The notes under the pieces were generated by a model, which saw only the letters and a program-made list of their open reading frames with translations, was not told the DNA's origin and ran no database searches. Below, one piece after another: positions 1 to 9,088 of a DNA stretch of 50,840 bases. The first letter of the stretch is position 1. Each line of letters begins with the position of its first letter. Source of the stretch: Pseudomonas cyclaminis (GTDB taxonomy: Bacteria > Pseudomonadota > Gammaproteobacteria > Pseudomonadales > Pseudomonadaceae); the NCBI RefSeq assembly GCF_015163715.1, contig NZ_JADDUM010000074.1:1-50840 (forward strand), in the 5' to 3' direction. The position numbers and the translations under genes are program-made.

Positions 1-2
1 CG

Positions 3-80
3 GCAGCGTGGGTTTATCCGTGCGCCGTTGAACAACCAGAGCTGGTGGCGCAGTTGCCGGGGTTGCTACAGCGCAAGTGA
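3..80 (+). CDS. C-terminal end of an unidentified protein (cut by window edge)
   Basis: An open frame runs in from the left edge and ends at a TGA at 78-80. It gives about 25 residues ending in LPGLLQRK. It stops just before a REPIN and converges on metQ, as the 3' end of a real gene would. There is too little sequence to name a family, and the frame choice rests only on the absence of stops and on the context. Confidence 0.4.
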   Translation, partial: AAWVYPCAVEQPELVAQLPGLLQRK

Positions 81-95
81 AGACAACACAAAGCA

Positions 96-190
96 AATGT
101 GGGAGGGGGGCTTGCCCCCGATAGCAGTGGTCAGTCACTAGATACAGTGGCTGACACTCAGCAATCGGGGGCAAGCCCCCTCCCACATTT
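96..190. repeat. REPIN: inverted pair of REP palindromes
   Basis: A REP copy beginning TGTGGGAGGGGGGCTTGCCC at about 99-124 is followed about 40 bases later by its reverse complement at about 163-187. The two arms could fold into one long hairpin. It lies between converging genes, the usual site for such elements in P. fluorescens. The left arm has six G where the other copies in the window have five. Confidence 0.85.
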
Positions 191-224
191 TTGATCTCCA
201 GTGTTTTGGAGATTGAGGGTTGGA

Positions 225-995
225 TCAGAACGCCGGCTTGATCGCGCCTTTGTACTTCTCTTCGATGAATTGCTTCACTTCGGGTGTGTGCAGGGCTGCA
301 ACCAGCTTCTTCACCGCATCCGAATCCTTGTTGTCTTCGCGGGTTACCAGGATGTTCACGTAAGGCGAGTCGTTGCCTTCGATGACCAGTGCGTCCTTGG
401 ACGGGTCCAGCTTGGCTTCCAGGGCGTAGTTGGTGTTGATCAGTGCCAGGTCGACCTGGGTCAGCACGCGTGGCAGGGTGGCGGCTTCCAGTTCGCGGAA
501 CTTCAGGTTTTTCGGGTTTTCGGTGATGTCCTTGATGGTCGACAGGATGTTGGTCGAGTCCTTCAATTTGATCACGCCGGCTTTGTCCAGCAGCAACAGC
601 GCACGGCCGCCGTTGGTGGCGTCGTTGGGGATCACCACGTTGGCGCCGCTTGGCAGGTCGTCCAGCTTCTTGTACTTGCTGGAGTAGGCGCCCAGGGGCT
701 CCAGATGCACCGCGCCGACGCTCACCAGGTGAGTGCCCTTGGCTTTGTTGAACTCATCCAGGTACGGCTGGTGCTGGAAGAAGTTAGCGTCCAGGCGCTT
801 TTCCGCGACCTGTACGTTGGGCTGTACGTAGTCGGTGAAGACCTTGACCTGAAGATCCACGCCTTCTTTGGCGAGGGCAGGTTTGACGAATTCCAGGATT
901 TCCGCGTGGGGTACCGGCGAAGCCGCGACCGTCAGGGTCTCGGCGTGGGCGGAAAACGCGGCAACGGCGGCGAAAGCAACCAGTAGTTTTTTCAT
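225..995 (-). CDS. metQ: Methionine ABC transporter substrate-binding protein MetQ
   Basis: Periplasmic binding protein of the NlpA/MetQ family, which delivers methionine to the MetI-MetN importer. The start was set at the ATG at 995, which opens MKKLLVAFAAVAAFSAHAE, a clean type I signal peptide, with AAGGAG just upstream. An in-frame ATG 45 bases earlier has no such support. The mature protein has the family features: a VPHAEILEFVKP N-terminus, a YVQPN stretch, FFQHQPYLDEF and VIPNDATNGGRALLLL. Length is 256 aa, normal for the family. Unlike E. coli MetQ there is no lipobox cysteine, so this copy is probably soluble in the periplasm. It is last in metN-metI-metQ, 51 bases after metI. The family also includes non-methionine binders, but the linked metNI genes favour methionine. 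Confidence 0.93.
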   Translation of the reverse strand: MKKLLVAFAAVAAFSAHAETLTVAASPVPHAEILEFVKPALAKEGVDLQVKVFTDYVQPNVQVAEKRLDANFFQHQPYLDEFNKAKGTHLVSVGAVHLEPLGAYSSKYKKLDDLPSGANVVIPNDATNGGRALLLLDKAGVIKLKDSTNILSTIKDITENPKNLKFRELEAATLPRVLTQVDLALINTNYALEAKLDPSKDALVIEGNDSPYVNILVTREDNKDSDAVKKLVAALHTPEVKQFIEEKYKGAIKPAF

Positions 996-1046
996 CCAAC
1001 AAGCTCCTTGTTCGGGCATGTGCCGGCTTTTGGCCGGCAATGGCCG

Positions 1047-1721
1047 TTATTTTCGAGAAAAGTGCACCACCAGCCTGTCGCCGACGGTTTGCAGAATTTG
1101 CACCAGGATCAACAGCATCACCACGGTGACCACCATTACATCGGTCTGAAAACGCTGGTAACCGAAACGGATCGCCAGGTCACCCAGGCCGCCGGCACCG
1201 ACCACACCGGCCATGGCCGTGTAGGACACCAGTGTAATTGCCGTCACCGTAATCGCCGCGAAGATGCCTGGGCGTGCTTCGGGCAACAGGGCGTTGGTGA
1301 TGATCTGGCGGGTGGTGGCGCCCATGGACTGGGTGGCTTCGATGATGCCGCGGTCGACTTCACGCAGAGCGGTTTCCACCAGTCGCGCAAAGAACGGCGT
1401 AGCGCCTACGACCAGCGGCGGGATCGCCCCGGCCACACCCAGGGAGGTGCCGGTGATCAGTACGGTGAACGGGATCATCACGATCAGCAGGATGATGAAC
1501 GGCAGCGAGCGCAGGATGTTCACGATCAGCGACAGCAGCGCGTACAGGCCCTTTTGCTCGAACAGCTGGCGCGGGCTGGTCAGGAACAGCAGCACGCCCA
1601 GCGGCAGGCCCAGCAGCACAGTGAAGAACAGCGAACCGAACAGCATGATCATGGTGTCGCCGGTGGCGAGCCAGATTTCCGACCAGTCGATATTGGCGAA
1701 GAAACTCAGGAAAATTTCCAT
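1047..1721 (-). CDS. metI: Methionine ABC transporter permease MetI
   Basis: Inner-membrane permease of the methionine importer, 224 aa, the normal MetI length. It has about five hydrophobic segments and the EAA-type coupling loop, seen as ALREVDRGIIEATQSMGAT followed by LLPEARPGIFAAI, where it docks on the MetN ATPase. Its ATG overlaps the metN stop by one base (TAATG), a sign of translational coupling. The order metN-metI-metQ is that of the standard operon. Confidence 0.94.
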   Translation of the reverse strand: MEIFLSFFANIDWSEIWLATGDTMIMLFGSLFFTVLLGLPLGVLLFLTSPRQLFEQKGLYALLSLIVNILRSLPFIILLIVMIPFTVLITGTSLGVAGAIPPLVVGATPFFARLVETALREVDRGIIEATQSMGATTRQIITNALLPEARPGIFAAITVTAITLVSYTAMAGVVGAGGLGDLAIRFGYQRFQTDVMVVTVVMLLILVQILQTVGDRLVVHFSRK

Positions 1722-2728
1722 TAGCGCAGCACCTCCATGTGGACGTCTGCGGCGGTGAAGCGGGCAAAGGCCGCTTCCATGTCACCGCCGGTGACCGCGA
1801 GGGTCAGTTGCCCATAGGGGATGTCTTTGATGCGGTCGATACGGCCGGCGAGGATGCTGTAGTCCACCCCGGTCTCGCGGGCGACGGTGCCCAGCAGCGG
1901 CGCGTAGGTTGCGTCGCCCTGGAACGTCAGGCGCACGATGCGGCCCGGTACGTGGGCGAAGTCATCACGCTGCTCGCCTTCGTCGACCTGCTCGGCTTCT
2001 TGTACAAAGCGCTTGGTGGTCGGGTGCTTGGGGTGCAGGAACACGTCGGCCACCGAGCCTTGCTCGACGATCACGCCGGCGTCCATCACGGCTACCTGGT
2101 CGCACACGCGGCGGATCACGTCCATTTCATGGGTGATCAGCACGATGGTCAGTTTCAACTCGCGGTTGATCTCGGCCAGCAGTTGCAGGACCGACGCTGT
2201 GGTTTGCGGGTCGAGGGCGCTGGTGGCCTCGTCGCACAGCAGGATCTTTGGCTTGGTCGCCAGGGCGCGTGCGATGCCGACGCGCTGCTTCTGGCCACCG
2301 GACAGCTGCGCCGGGTACTTCTTGGCGTGGTCCGACAGGCCGACGCGGGCGAGCAGTTCAGCCACGCGCAGGTCGATGTCCTTGCGCGACAGTTCGCCGG
2401 CCAGGGTCAGCGGCAGTGCCACGTTATCAGCGACAGTCTTGGATGCCAGGAGGTTGAAGTGCTGGAAGATCATCCCGACCTGCTGACGGAAACGGCGCAG
2501 GCCGTTGGCGTCGAGCGCGGTGACTTCTTCGCCGTCCACCGTGATCTGGCCGCCACTGGGCTCTTCCAGGCGGTTGATCAGGCGCAGCAATGTACTTTTA
2601 CCCGCACCCGAGTGGCCGATCAGGCCAAACACCTGGCCGTTCTCGACGCGCAGGCTGGTGGGGTGCAGTGCGGGAATATCCTTACCGGCGACGCGGTAGG
2701 TTTTATGGACGTTTTGAAACTCGATCAC
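1721..2728 (-). CDS. metN: Methionine ABC transporter ATP-binding protein MetN
   Basis: ATPase of the methionine importer, 335 aa, starting at a GTG. Walker A is GHSGAGKST (38-46), the signature is LSGGQ (142-146) and Walker B is ILLCDE (162-167). The last ~90 residues form the C-terminal NIL domain, which in MetN binds methionine and inhibits transport when the cell is replete. It is first in the operon, and the 265 bases upstream, shared with the divergent katE, must carry its promoter. No S-box or SAM-II type riboswitch was recognised there. Confidence 0.94.
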   Translation of the reverse strand: MIEFQNVHKTYRVAGKDIPALHPTSLRVENGQVFGLIGHSGAGKSTLLRLINRLEEPSGGQITVDGEEVTALDANGLRRFRQQVGMIFQHFNLLASKTVADNVALPLTLAGELSRKDIDLRVAELLARVGLSDHAKKYPAQLSGGQKQRVGIARALATKPKILLCDEATSALDPQTTASVLQLLAEINRELKLTIVLITHEMDVIRRVCDQVAVMDAGVIVEQGSVADVFLHPKHPTTKRFVQEAEQVDEGEQRDDFAHVPGRIVRLTFQGDATYAPLLGTVARETGVDYSILAGRIDRIKDIPYGQLTLAVTGGDMEAAFARFTAADVHMEVLR

Positions 2729-2916
2729 GTAGCGAACCTTGTGGGGCGCATTGAAAAGGGATCAGCGGTTAGCCGGGCGCGCATTTTAGCCTGTCCATCT
2801 AGTGTTTCTTAGCATTTATTTCGCATTCAACCTGTGATTTGGCAATAACGCGATCAAAGGTCATAAAAAAGGAACGGCCCAAAACCCCGTCAGTCACTAC
2901 TTAAGCAACTCGATTT

Positions 2917-2940
2917 CCCAGGTGCCGTGCCTGGGGTTTT
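2917..2940 (+). terminator. Hairpin with T-run in the katE leader (terminator-like)
   Basis: CCCAGG-TGCCGTG-CCTGGG followed by GTTTT forms a small GC-rich hairpin 54 bases before the katE ATG. It could be an attenuator, an upstream terminator or chance. The stem is only six base pairs. Confidence 0.3.
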
Positions 2941-2993
2941 GCTCAAACGAGCCGGGGACCGCTCTGGCCACTTTGAATAAGGAGTTTTGACTG

Positions 2994-5135
2994 ATGAGTA
3001 CCAAGAAGCCAGCCACCCCGCCGAAGAGTGAACTTGCGGGCACTGATACCCTTGACCGTGGTAACACCAACGCCAAATTGCAAAGCCTGGAACAGTTTCG
3101 CTCAGACGCCACTGGCCAAGCCTTGCGCACCAACCAGGGCGTGAAGATTTCCGACAACCAGAACAGCTTGAAGGTCGGCGCCCGCGGGCCTTCGCTGCTG
3201 GAAGACTTCATCATGCGTGAAAAGATCACGCACTTTGCCCATGAGCGTATCCCTGAGCGCATCGTGCATGCTCGCGGCACAGGCGCCCATGGCTATTTCC
3301 AATCCTACGAGAACCATTCGGCGCTGACTAAAGCCGGTTTCCTACGCGACCCAGGGCATAAAACCCCGGTATTCGTACGTTTTTCCACCGTGCAAGGTCC
3401 GCGAGGTTCCGGCGATACGGTGCGTGATGTGCGCGGTTTTGCTGTGAAGTTCTTTACTGATGAAGGCAACTTCGACCTGGTGGGCAACAACATGCCAGTG
3501 TTCTTCATTCAGGACGCGATCAAGTTTCCGGACTTCGTGCACGCGGTCAAACCTGAGCCGCACAACGAGATTCCCACCGGCGGCTCGGCCCACGATACCT
3601 TTTGGGATTTCGTCTCGCTGCAGCCGGAGTCGGCGCACATGGTGATCTGGGCCATGTCCGACCGTGCGATTCCAAAAAGCCTACGGAGCATGCAGGGCTT
3701 CGGCGTACACACCTTTCGCTTTATCAATGCGAAGGGTGAGTCCAATTTCGTCAAGTTCCACTGGCGCCCTACGGTCGGCACCTGCTCCCTGGTGTGGGAC
3801 GAAGCACAAAAGCTTGCCGGTAAAGACACCGACTACCACCGCCGCGACCTGTGGGAATCCATTGAAGGCGGCGACTATCCCGAGTGGGAACTGGGTGTTC
3901 AGGTGATTCCGGAAGACAAGGAACATGCCTTCGACTTTGACATCCTTGACCCCACCAAGCTGATTCCCGAAGAGCTGGTGCCGATTACGCCACTGGGCAA
4001 GATGGTGCTCAACCGCAACCCGGATAACTTCTTTGCCGAGGTCGAGCAGGTTGCGTTCTGTCCAGGCCATATCGTGCCGGGGATCGACTTTTCCAACGAT
4101 CCGTTGCTGCAAGGCCGTCTGTTTTCCTACACCGATACGCAGATCAGTCGACTCGGTGGCCCGAACTTTCACGAGCTGCCCATTAACCGGCCGGTGACGC
4201 CGTTTCACAACGGCCAGCGTGATGCCATGCACCGCATCACGGTTGATAAAGGGCGTGCTGCCTACGAGCCGAATTCGATTGATGGCGGCTGGCCGAAAGA
4301 AACCCCGCCTGCGGCCCAGGACGGCGGTTTTGAGTCGTATCACGAGCGCATCGATGCCCATAAAGTGCGTGAGCGCAGCGAGTCGTTCGGTGATCATTTC
4401 TCCCAGGCGCGCCTGTTTTTCCACAGCATGAGCAAGCACGAGCAGGAGCACATCATCGCCGCCTACAGCTTTGAGCTGGGCAAGGTAGAGCGTGAGTTCA
4501 TTCGTGCGCGGCAGGTTAACGAGATTCTGGCCAATATTGACTTGGAACTGGCTCAGCGTGTGGCGCAGAACCTGGGTTTGCCGGCGCCGAAAAAAGGCAC
4601 TGTGCCGCAGCGCGAGTCGTCGTTGGCGCGCTCTCCTGCGTTGAGTCAGGCCAACTTGCTGTCGGGTGATATCAAGACGCGCAAGGTGGCGATCCTGGCT
4701 GCCAACGGAGTTGATGGTGCGGCGATTGATGCGTTGAAGAAGGCGCTGGAAGCTGAAGGCGCGCATGCCAAGGTGCTGGGGCCGACGTCGGCACCGGTGA
4801 CCACGGCGGATGGCAAGCAGGTTGCGGTGGATGCATCCATGGAGGGTTTGCCATCGGTGGCGTTCGATGCGGTGTTCGTCCCGGGCGGCAAAGACTCGGT
4901 CAAGGCGTTGAGCGGGGATGGCGTGGCGTTGCACTACCTGCTGGAGGCGTACAAGCATTTGAAGGCGATTGCGGTTGCCAGTGAGGTGAAACCGTTGTTG
5001 GACCAGCTCAAGCTTGAAGCGGATGCGGGACTGATCGTCGGCTCGGATGCGAAAGCGTTCAAGGCGTTTTTTGCCGCGATTGCTCAGCATCGGGTTTGGG
5101 ATCGGGAGGCTAAGGCCAAGGCGATTCCGGCTTAA
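2994..5135 (+). CDS. katE: Catalase HPII, large-subunit monofunctional catalase
   Basis: Breaks hydrogen peroxide into water and oxygen, in the cytoplasm, with a haem d-type active site. At 713 aa it is a large-subunit (clade 2) catalase. Visible landmarks are the catalytic His92 in [14 protein letters not shown], the distal Asn in FDLVGNNMP (about 165), and the proximal haem-ligand motif RLFSYTDTQ with its tyrosine. After about residue 560 comes the extra flavodoxin/DJ-1-like C-terminal domain ([27 protein letters not shown]) found only in HPII-type enzymes. AAGGAG at 2979-2984 is well spaced from the ATG. It stands alone between metN (divergent) and a REPIN. In relatives katE is an RpoS-dependent stationary-phase gene; the sequence here does not show that directly. 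Confidence 0.96.
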   Translation: MSTKKPATPPKSELAGTDTLDRGNTNAKLQSLEQFRSDATGQALRTNQGVKISDNQNSLKVGARGPSLLEDFIMREKITHFAHERIPERIVHARGTGAHGYFQSYENHSALTKAGFLRDPGHKTPVFVRFSTVQGPRGSGDTVRDVRGFAVKFFTDEGNFDLVGNNMPVFFIQDAIKFPDFVHAVKPEPHNEIPTGGSAHDTFWDFVSLQPESAHMVIWAMSDRAIPKSLRSMQGFGVHTFRFINAKGESNFVKFHWRPTVGTCSLVWDEAQKLAGKDTDYHRRDLWESIEGGDYPEWELGVQVIPEDKEHAFDFDILDPTKLIPEELVPITPLGKMVLNRNPDNFFAEVEQVAFCPGHIVPGIDFSNDPLLQGRLFSYTDTQISRLGGPNFHELPINRPVTPFHNGQRDAMHRITVDKGRAAYEPNSIDGGWPKETPPAAQDGGFESYHERIDAHKVRERSESFGDHFSQARLFFHSMSKHEQEHIIAAYSFELGKVEREFIRARQVNEILANIDLELAQRVAQNLGLPAPKKGTVPQRESSLARSPALSQANLLSGDIKTRKVAILAANGVDGAAIDALKKALEAEGAHAKVLGPTSAPVTTADGKQVAVDASMEGLPSVAFDAVFVPGGKDSVKALSGDGVALHYLLEAYKHLKAIAVASEVKPLLDQLKLEADAGLIVGSDAKAFKAFFAAIAQHRVWDREAKAKAIPA

Positions 5136-5157
5136 GTTTTTGGTTGGTTGTTAGATT

Positions 5158-5234
5158 GCTATCGGGGGCAAGCCCCCTCCCACATTTGAATGTATTCACA
5201 GTTCAATTGTGGGAGGGGGCTTGCCCCCGATGCT
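5158..5234. repeat. REPIN: inverted pair of REP palindromes
   Basis: ATCGGGGGCAAGCCCCCTCC at 5161-5180 is mirrored by its reverse complement ending at 5231, with about 20 AT-rich bases between the arms. It lies between the converging katE and the PA5502-like lipoprotein gene. Confidence 0.87.
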
Positions 5235-5954
5235 TTATTGCGCCTTGCGCGGAATCAAAACCACCTGCGCCGGAATGTTCTTCAGAATCTGCCGGTGAAT
5301 CTTCAGTTCATACGCCGAATCAATGCGCTTCACCCGTTTGGTCAGCAACGTGGCCAACCACGGGTAATCTTCGGTGCGCGGCGCCTGGATGCTCACGTCA
5401 CACTGGTAATTCACCACGTCGGTGGCGATTGCGTCCAACTGATGGCGCAGTTCTTCGATATTGGTGAGGTTCAAGGCTACCGTGGTGCTGGGTGCTGCCG
5501 GGTCGATGACCTTGGCGGCGGGTTTGGCTTCGGCGGCTTTGAGGGCCTCTTCGGCTTTATCCAGCTCGACCTTGCGGGCGTGGGTGATGGCGCTGTTGAC
5601 GCCGCCGGTCAGGGCCGGTGCCTTGGGCATCAGCGCACGGGCGCGGCTCAGGGCGGTGGCGGCGGCATTGACGTCACCTTTTTGCAGCACGATCTGGCTG
5701 CGCTGCAGGTAGGCTTCGGCCAATTGGCGCTGGTAAGGCTCCAGCGTCGGGTCGTTGGGCGATTGGGCCTGCAACGCGGCCAACTGGTCTTCGGCGGTGG
5801 CAAGCTCGCTGCTGGCGAGGTTTTGCTCCAGCTGCGCGATGGCCGCAGCACGCGGGTCCGTGGCCTCGGGGGCGGCGGGCGGTGTGCTTTGACAGGCGCC
5901 CAGCAGCAGGGAAAATGCGGCAAGGAGCAGATAACGGGAGGTGAACAGCTTCAT
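5235..5954 (-). CDS. TPR-like outer-membrane lipoprotein of unknown function (PA5502-like)
   Basis: A 239 aa lipoprotein. The N-terminus MKLFTSRYLLLAAFSLLLGAC has a lipobox with acylated Cys21. Residue 22 is Gln, so sorting to the outer membrane is expected. Residues ~30-130 are alanine- and glutamine-rich helices with tetratricopeptide character (LASSELATAEDQLAALQAQ, AYLQRSQIVLQKGDVNAAA). An N-terminal linker and a conserved C-terminal part (YQCDVSIQAPRTEDYPW, QILKNIPAQVVLIPRKAQ) flank them. I know of no established function. It follows znuB by 37 bases on the same strand, so it may be co-transcribed with the zinc operon, but a role in zinc uptake is not shown. Confidence 0.8.
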   Translation of the reverse strand: MKLFTSRYLLLAAFSLLLGACQSTPPAAPEATDPRAAAIAQLEQNLASSELATAEDQLAALQAQSPNDPTLEPYQRQLAEAYLQRSQIVLQKGDVNAAATALSRARALMPKAPALTGGVNSAITHARKVELDKAEEALKAAEAKPAAKVIDPAAPSTTVALNLTNIEELRHQLDAIATDVVNYQCDVSIQAPRTEDYPWLATLLTKRVKRIDSAYELKIHRQILKNIPAQVVLIPRKAQ

Positions 5955-5991
5955 TCCTGCGACTCTCTATTTGCGCAAAAAGCGAGCAAGT

Positions 5992-6779
5992 CTACACCCC
6001 TCGACGGGGCAGGACAAAACTCAGCAGAAACAGGGCGGCCGCCGCGACCACAATCGACGGCCCAGCCGGCGTGTCCTTGAACCAGGACAACGCCAGGCCC
6101 CCGCACACTGCCAGCATCCCCAGCAGGCTGGCGCCAATTGCCATCTGCTCGGGTGAGCGGGCGTGGCGTTGGGCGGCGGCAGCGGGAATGATCAGCAGCG
6201 ACGTGATCAACAATACGCCGACAATCTTCATCGCGACAGCGATCACCACGGCGATCAACAGCATCAGGGCCATGCGCAAGCCCGATACGGGCAGGCCTTC
6301 GACCCTGGCCAGTTCTTCGTGCACCGTGATTGCCAGCAGTGGGCGCCACAGGGCAACCAGCAGCACCAGCACGCGGCACTGCCGCCGAGGATCCAGGCAA
6401 GATCGGTGGGGCTGATCGCCAGTAGATCGCCGAACAGATAGGCCATCAGGTCGATGCGCACTTCATGCATGAAACTCAGCACCACCAGGCCCAGGGACAG
6501 CGTGCTCGGCGCCAGGATACCCAGCAGGGTGTCCGAGGCCAGTGGCTGGCGCTGTTGCAGGGTCACCAGCAGTACCGCCAGCAGCAGGCAGCCTACGGTC
6601 ACGGCGATGGTCGGGCTCACATCCAGCAAGAAGCCCATGGCCACGCCCAGCAATGCGGCGTGGGACAAAGTGTCGCCAAAGTACGCCATGCGCCGCCAGA
6701 CCACGAACGAGCCCAGTGGGCCCGCCACCAGCGCCAGAGCCAAGCCTGCCAGCAGGGCGTAAAGCAGAAAATCAGCCAT
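5992..6779 (-). pseudogene. znuB: Zinc ABC transporter permease ZnuB, broken by a one-base deletion
   Basis: Inner-membrane permease of the high-affinity zinc importer. It starts [20 protein letters not shown] at 6779 and overlaps the end of znuC by 8 bases. The reading is normal to AWILGGSAA, then continues in the next frame as [20 protein letters not shown] to the stop at 5992. The break is at 6372/6373, where the coding strand reads GCCGCGTGCTG and the family needs GCCGCGGTGCTG, so one G is missing. The span is 788 bases; adding one gives exactly 262 codons plus stop, the normal size. Both halves keep conserved membrane segments, so the decay is either very recent or a sequencing error (see findings). 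Confidence 0.9.
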
Positions 6780-7569
6780 GCTTGCAGTTATCTCCATGCT
6801 TATGGGGAGGGAGGTGGGTGTGAGGGGTGGCCGGATCGTCAACCACCGCGCCATGCAGGTCATGGGCGTGGTCGTGATGGTGGTGGTAGATCGCCAGGCT
6901 CTGGGCATTCTTGCCGAACAGTTCGACGAACGCCGGGTCGCCGCTGACTTGCTCCGGGTGGCCGGAGCAGCACACGTGACGGTTAAGGCAGACCACTTGA
7001 TCGGTGGTGCTCATCACCAGGTGCAAATCGTGGGAGACCATCAGCACGCCGCAGCCGTGGCGGTCGCGCAGACGGGTGATCAGGCTGTACAGCTCGGCTT
7101 GTCCGGCGACATCGACGCCCTGTACGGGCTCGTCCAGCACCAGCAGCTCGGGCTCGCGCAACAGGGCGCGGGCCAGCAGCACGCGCTGCATTTCGCCGCC
7201 GGAGATGCTTTGCACGGGGCTGTCGATCACCTGTTCGGCACCGACTTCCTTGAGTGCAGCTTGGGCACGCACACGATCTACGCCGGGCACCAGGCGCAGG
7301 AAGCGCAGCACGGAGAGCGGCAAGGTTGGATCGACGTGCAGTTTCTGCGGCATGTAGCCGACCCGCAGCTTGGGCTTGCGCCACACGCTGCCGGTGTCGG
7401 GCTTGAGCAGGCCCAGCACGGCACGCACCAAGGTGGTCTTGCCAGCGCCATTCGGGCCGATCAGGGTAACGATCTGCCCCGGCTCCACGCTCAGTGCGAT
7501 GTTATCCAGCACATTTTGCCCGGCAAACGTGACCCCAACCTGCTCCAGGCGGATTAACGCGTTGCTCAT
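6772..7569 (-). CDS. znuC: Zinc ABC transporter ATP-binding protein ZnuC
   Basis: ATPase of the zinc importer, 265 aa from the ATG at 7569. That start was chosen because it overlaps the zur stop (TGATG). The longer frame upstream is zur sequence read in the wrong frame. Walker A is GPNGAGKTT (38-46), the signature ISGGEMQR (122-129) and Walker B LLVLDEP (142-148). The tail is histidine-rich ([28 protein letters not shown]), a likely zinc-buffering extension. The gene is intact, unlike its neighbours zur and znuB. Confidence 0.95.
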   Translation of the reverse strand: MSNALIRLEQVGVTFAGQNVLDNIALSVEPGQIVTLIGPNGAGKTTLVRAVLGLLKPDTGSVWRKPKLRVGYMPQKLHVDPTLPLSVLRFLRLVPGVDRVRAQAALKEVGAEQVIDSPVQSISGGEMQRVLLARALLREPELLVLDEPVQGVDVAGQAELYSLITRLRDRHGCGVLMVSHDLHLVMSTTDQVVCLNRHVCCSGHPEQVSGDPAFVELFGKNAQSLAIYHHHHDHAHDLHGAVVDDPATPHTHLPPHKHGDNCKHG

Positions 7570-8050
7570 CAAGCCCCCTGGCAGCCCGAGCACAGGCCGA
7601 CCACTTCGACCGTTTGCCCTTCGACCTTGAAACCGACGTCGCGGAGCTTTTGATAATCGCGTCACTGATGCTTTTTTGTTCAAGTTCGATGGCGGCGTGG
7701 CACTCGCGGCAGATCAGGAACTGGCCCTGATGCGCGTGTTCCGGATGGTTGCAGCCGACAAAGGCGTTGAGGGAGGCGATGCGGTGCACCAGGCCGTTTT
7801 CCAGCAGGAAATCCAGGGCGCGGTACACGGTGGGCGGCGCGGCGCGGCGGCCGTCCTGCTCGCTGAGCACGCCCAGGATGTCATAGGCGCCCAGCGGCTT
7901 ATGGCTCTGCCACACCAGTTCCAGCACCCGGCGACGCAAGGCGGTAAGGCGCAGACCCTTCTGCGCACAGAGAGTGTCGGCTTCCGACAGCGCGGTGTGC
8001 ACGCAGTGAGAGTGGTCGTGGGGACGGCTGGCAAGCGGTGTTTTAGGCAT
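7569..8050 (-). pseudogene. zur: Zinc uptake regulator Zur (Fur family), frameshifted near its 3' end
   Basis: Fur-family repressor that shuts off zinc uptake when zinc is plentiful. The winged-helix part (LTALRRRVLELV, PPTVYRALDFLLENGLVHRI) and the metal-binding region ([18 protein letters not shown]) are intact. Near 7641-7645 the coding strand reads AGCTCCGCGACG where AGCTCCCGCGACG restores the normal ending [24 protein letters not shown] and a stop that overlaps the znuC ATG. One C is therefore missing. As written, the second structural CxxC (CSGC) is lost and the frame runs on into znuC to 7502. With the base restored the protein is 160 aa, normal for Zur. Confidence 0.88.
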
Positions 8051-8077
8051 GAGCGGCGACAGACATTTGATAGAGAC

Positions 8078-8090
8078 GTTATTATGTTAC
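8078..8090. promoter_or_regulatory. Candidate Zur operator between zur and znuA
   Basis: GTTATTATGTTAC is an imperfect palindrome centred in the 60-70 bases between the divergent zur and znuA starts. It resembles the Zur box core of gamma-proteobacteria (GTTATAATATAAC type, from memory). Repression from here by Zur with zinc would control both arms of the locus. The call rests on similarity and position only. Confidence 0.6.
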
Positions 8091-8108
8091 CCGTTCCTAC
8101 GCCATTGA

Positions 8109-9038
8109 GTGGTCATCGTGTCCCGACTTTTTCCCGTTTTTGTCGTTTTTATCACCAGTTTGTTTATCGCAGGCCCAGTTCAGGCCGAGGTCCGGGTACT
8201 CACGAGCATCAAGCCACTGCAGCTGATTGCCACGGCTGTGCAGGACGGTGTGGCCGTTCCGGAGGTGCTGTTGCCGCCCGGTGCATCGCCGCATAACTTC
8301 GCGTTGCGCCCATCCGACGTACGGCGTGTGCAGTCGGTGGATCTGCTGTACTGGATCGGGCCGGATATGGAGAGTTTTCTGCCTCGTGTGCTGAAAGGTC
8401 GCACAGCGACCACGGTAGCGGTGCAAGACCTTCCGGGAATGAAATTGCGTCGTTTCGCCGAAGATAGCCATTCCCACGCCGACGATGCCGACGAACATGA
8501 TCACGATCACCGCCCAGGCAGCCTGGATGCGCACTTGTGGTTGTCCACGGTGAATGCACGGGTGATCGCGGCGCGCATGGCGGCGGACCTGAGCGCAGCC
8601 GATCCGGAGAATGCCGAGCGTTATCAGAGCAATGCGCGAGCTTTTGAGGGTCGATTGGATGCGTTGGATGCCCGACTGAAAAAGCGTATGGCGAGCATCG
8701 CTGACAAGCCTTATTTCGTGTTCCATGAAGCCTTTGATTACTTCGAAGAAGCTTACGGCTTGAAGCACGCGGGTGTATTCAGCGTCGCGGCCGAAGTGCA
8801 GCCAGGCGCCCAGCATGTGGCAGCAATGCGCACGCGATTGCAGGAAGTGGGCAAGACGTGTGTGTTCAGCGAGCCGCCGTTGCGCCCGCGCCTCGCCGAG
8901 ACGCTGGTGGCCGGGCTGCCGGTGAAGCTGGCGGAATTGGATGCGTTGGGCGGGTACACACCGGCGACGGCACAGGGTTATGAGCAGGTGCTGGATAAGC
9001 TGGGGAATGATTTGGCCGGGTGCCTGGAATCGCTGTAA
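8109..9038 (+). CDS. znuA: Zinc ABC transporter substrate-binding protein ZnuA
   Basis: Periplasmic zinc-binding protein of the ZnuABC importer, about 306-309 aa. The signal peptide reads SRLFPVFVVFITSLFIAGPVQA. Conserved features are the TSIKPLQLIA start of the mature protein, the zinc-binding histidine in PPGASPHNFALRPSD, a His/Asp-rich loop at about 120-136 (EDSHSHADDADEHDHDH), and FVFHEAFDYFEEAYGL. Two GTG starts are possible, at 8109 and 8118. The second gives MSRLF and may be the true one; neither has a strong Shine-Dalgarno. It is transcribed away from zur-znuCB across a shared Zur-box candidate. Confidence 0.93.
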   Translation: MVIVSRLFPVFVVFITSLFIAGPVQAEVRVLTSIKPLQLIATAVQDGVAVPEVLLPPGASPHNFALRPSDVRRVQSVDLLYWIGPDMESFLPRVLKGRTATTVAVQDLPGMKLRRFAEDSHSHADDADEHDHDHRPGSLDAHLWLSTVNARVIAARMAADLSAADPENAERYQSNARAFEGRLDALDARLKKRMASIADKPYFVFHEAFDYFEEAYGLKHAGVFSVAAEVQPGAQHVAAMRTRLQEVGKTCVFSEPPLRPRLAETLVAGLPVKLAELDALGGYTPATAQGYEQVLDKLGNDLAGCLESL

Positions 9039-9053
9039 CCCACAGCGCAGATC

Positions 9054-9088
9054 AAATGTAGGAGGGGGCTTGCCCCCTCCTACATTTT
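9054..9088. repeat. Solitary REP palindrome, also a plausible bidirectional terminator
   Basis: AAATGTAGGAGGGGGC, then TT, then the exact reverse complement GCCCCCTCCTACATTT, gives a 16-bp perfect stem with A/T flanks between the converging znuA and thrB. It belongs to the same REP family as the REPINs, with TAGGAG in place of TGGGAG. Confidence 0.8.

Noticed and set aside
100..190. REP clusters considered as a CRISPR array
   Set aside because: There are only two arms, in inverted and not direct orientation, with a single loop. Similar elements are scattered between other genes, as for REPINs.
2729..2993. A possible methionine riboswitch between metN and katE
   Set aside because: No SAM-I, SAM-II or similar conserved core was found in the metN leader on the minus strand.
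3681..5090. A 469-residue minus-strand frame across katE
   Set aside because: It is an antisense shadow of the catalase gene; no domain, start signal or codon pattern of its own.
6454..7557. His-rich plus-strand frames opposite znuB/znuC
   Set aside because: They are antisense to conserved transporter genes and have no start signals.
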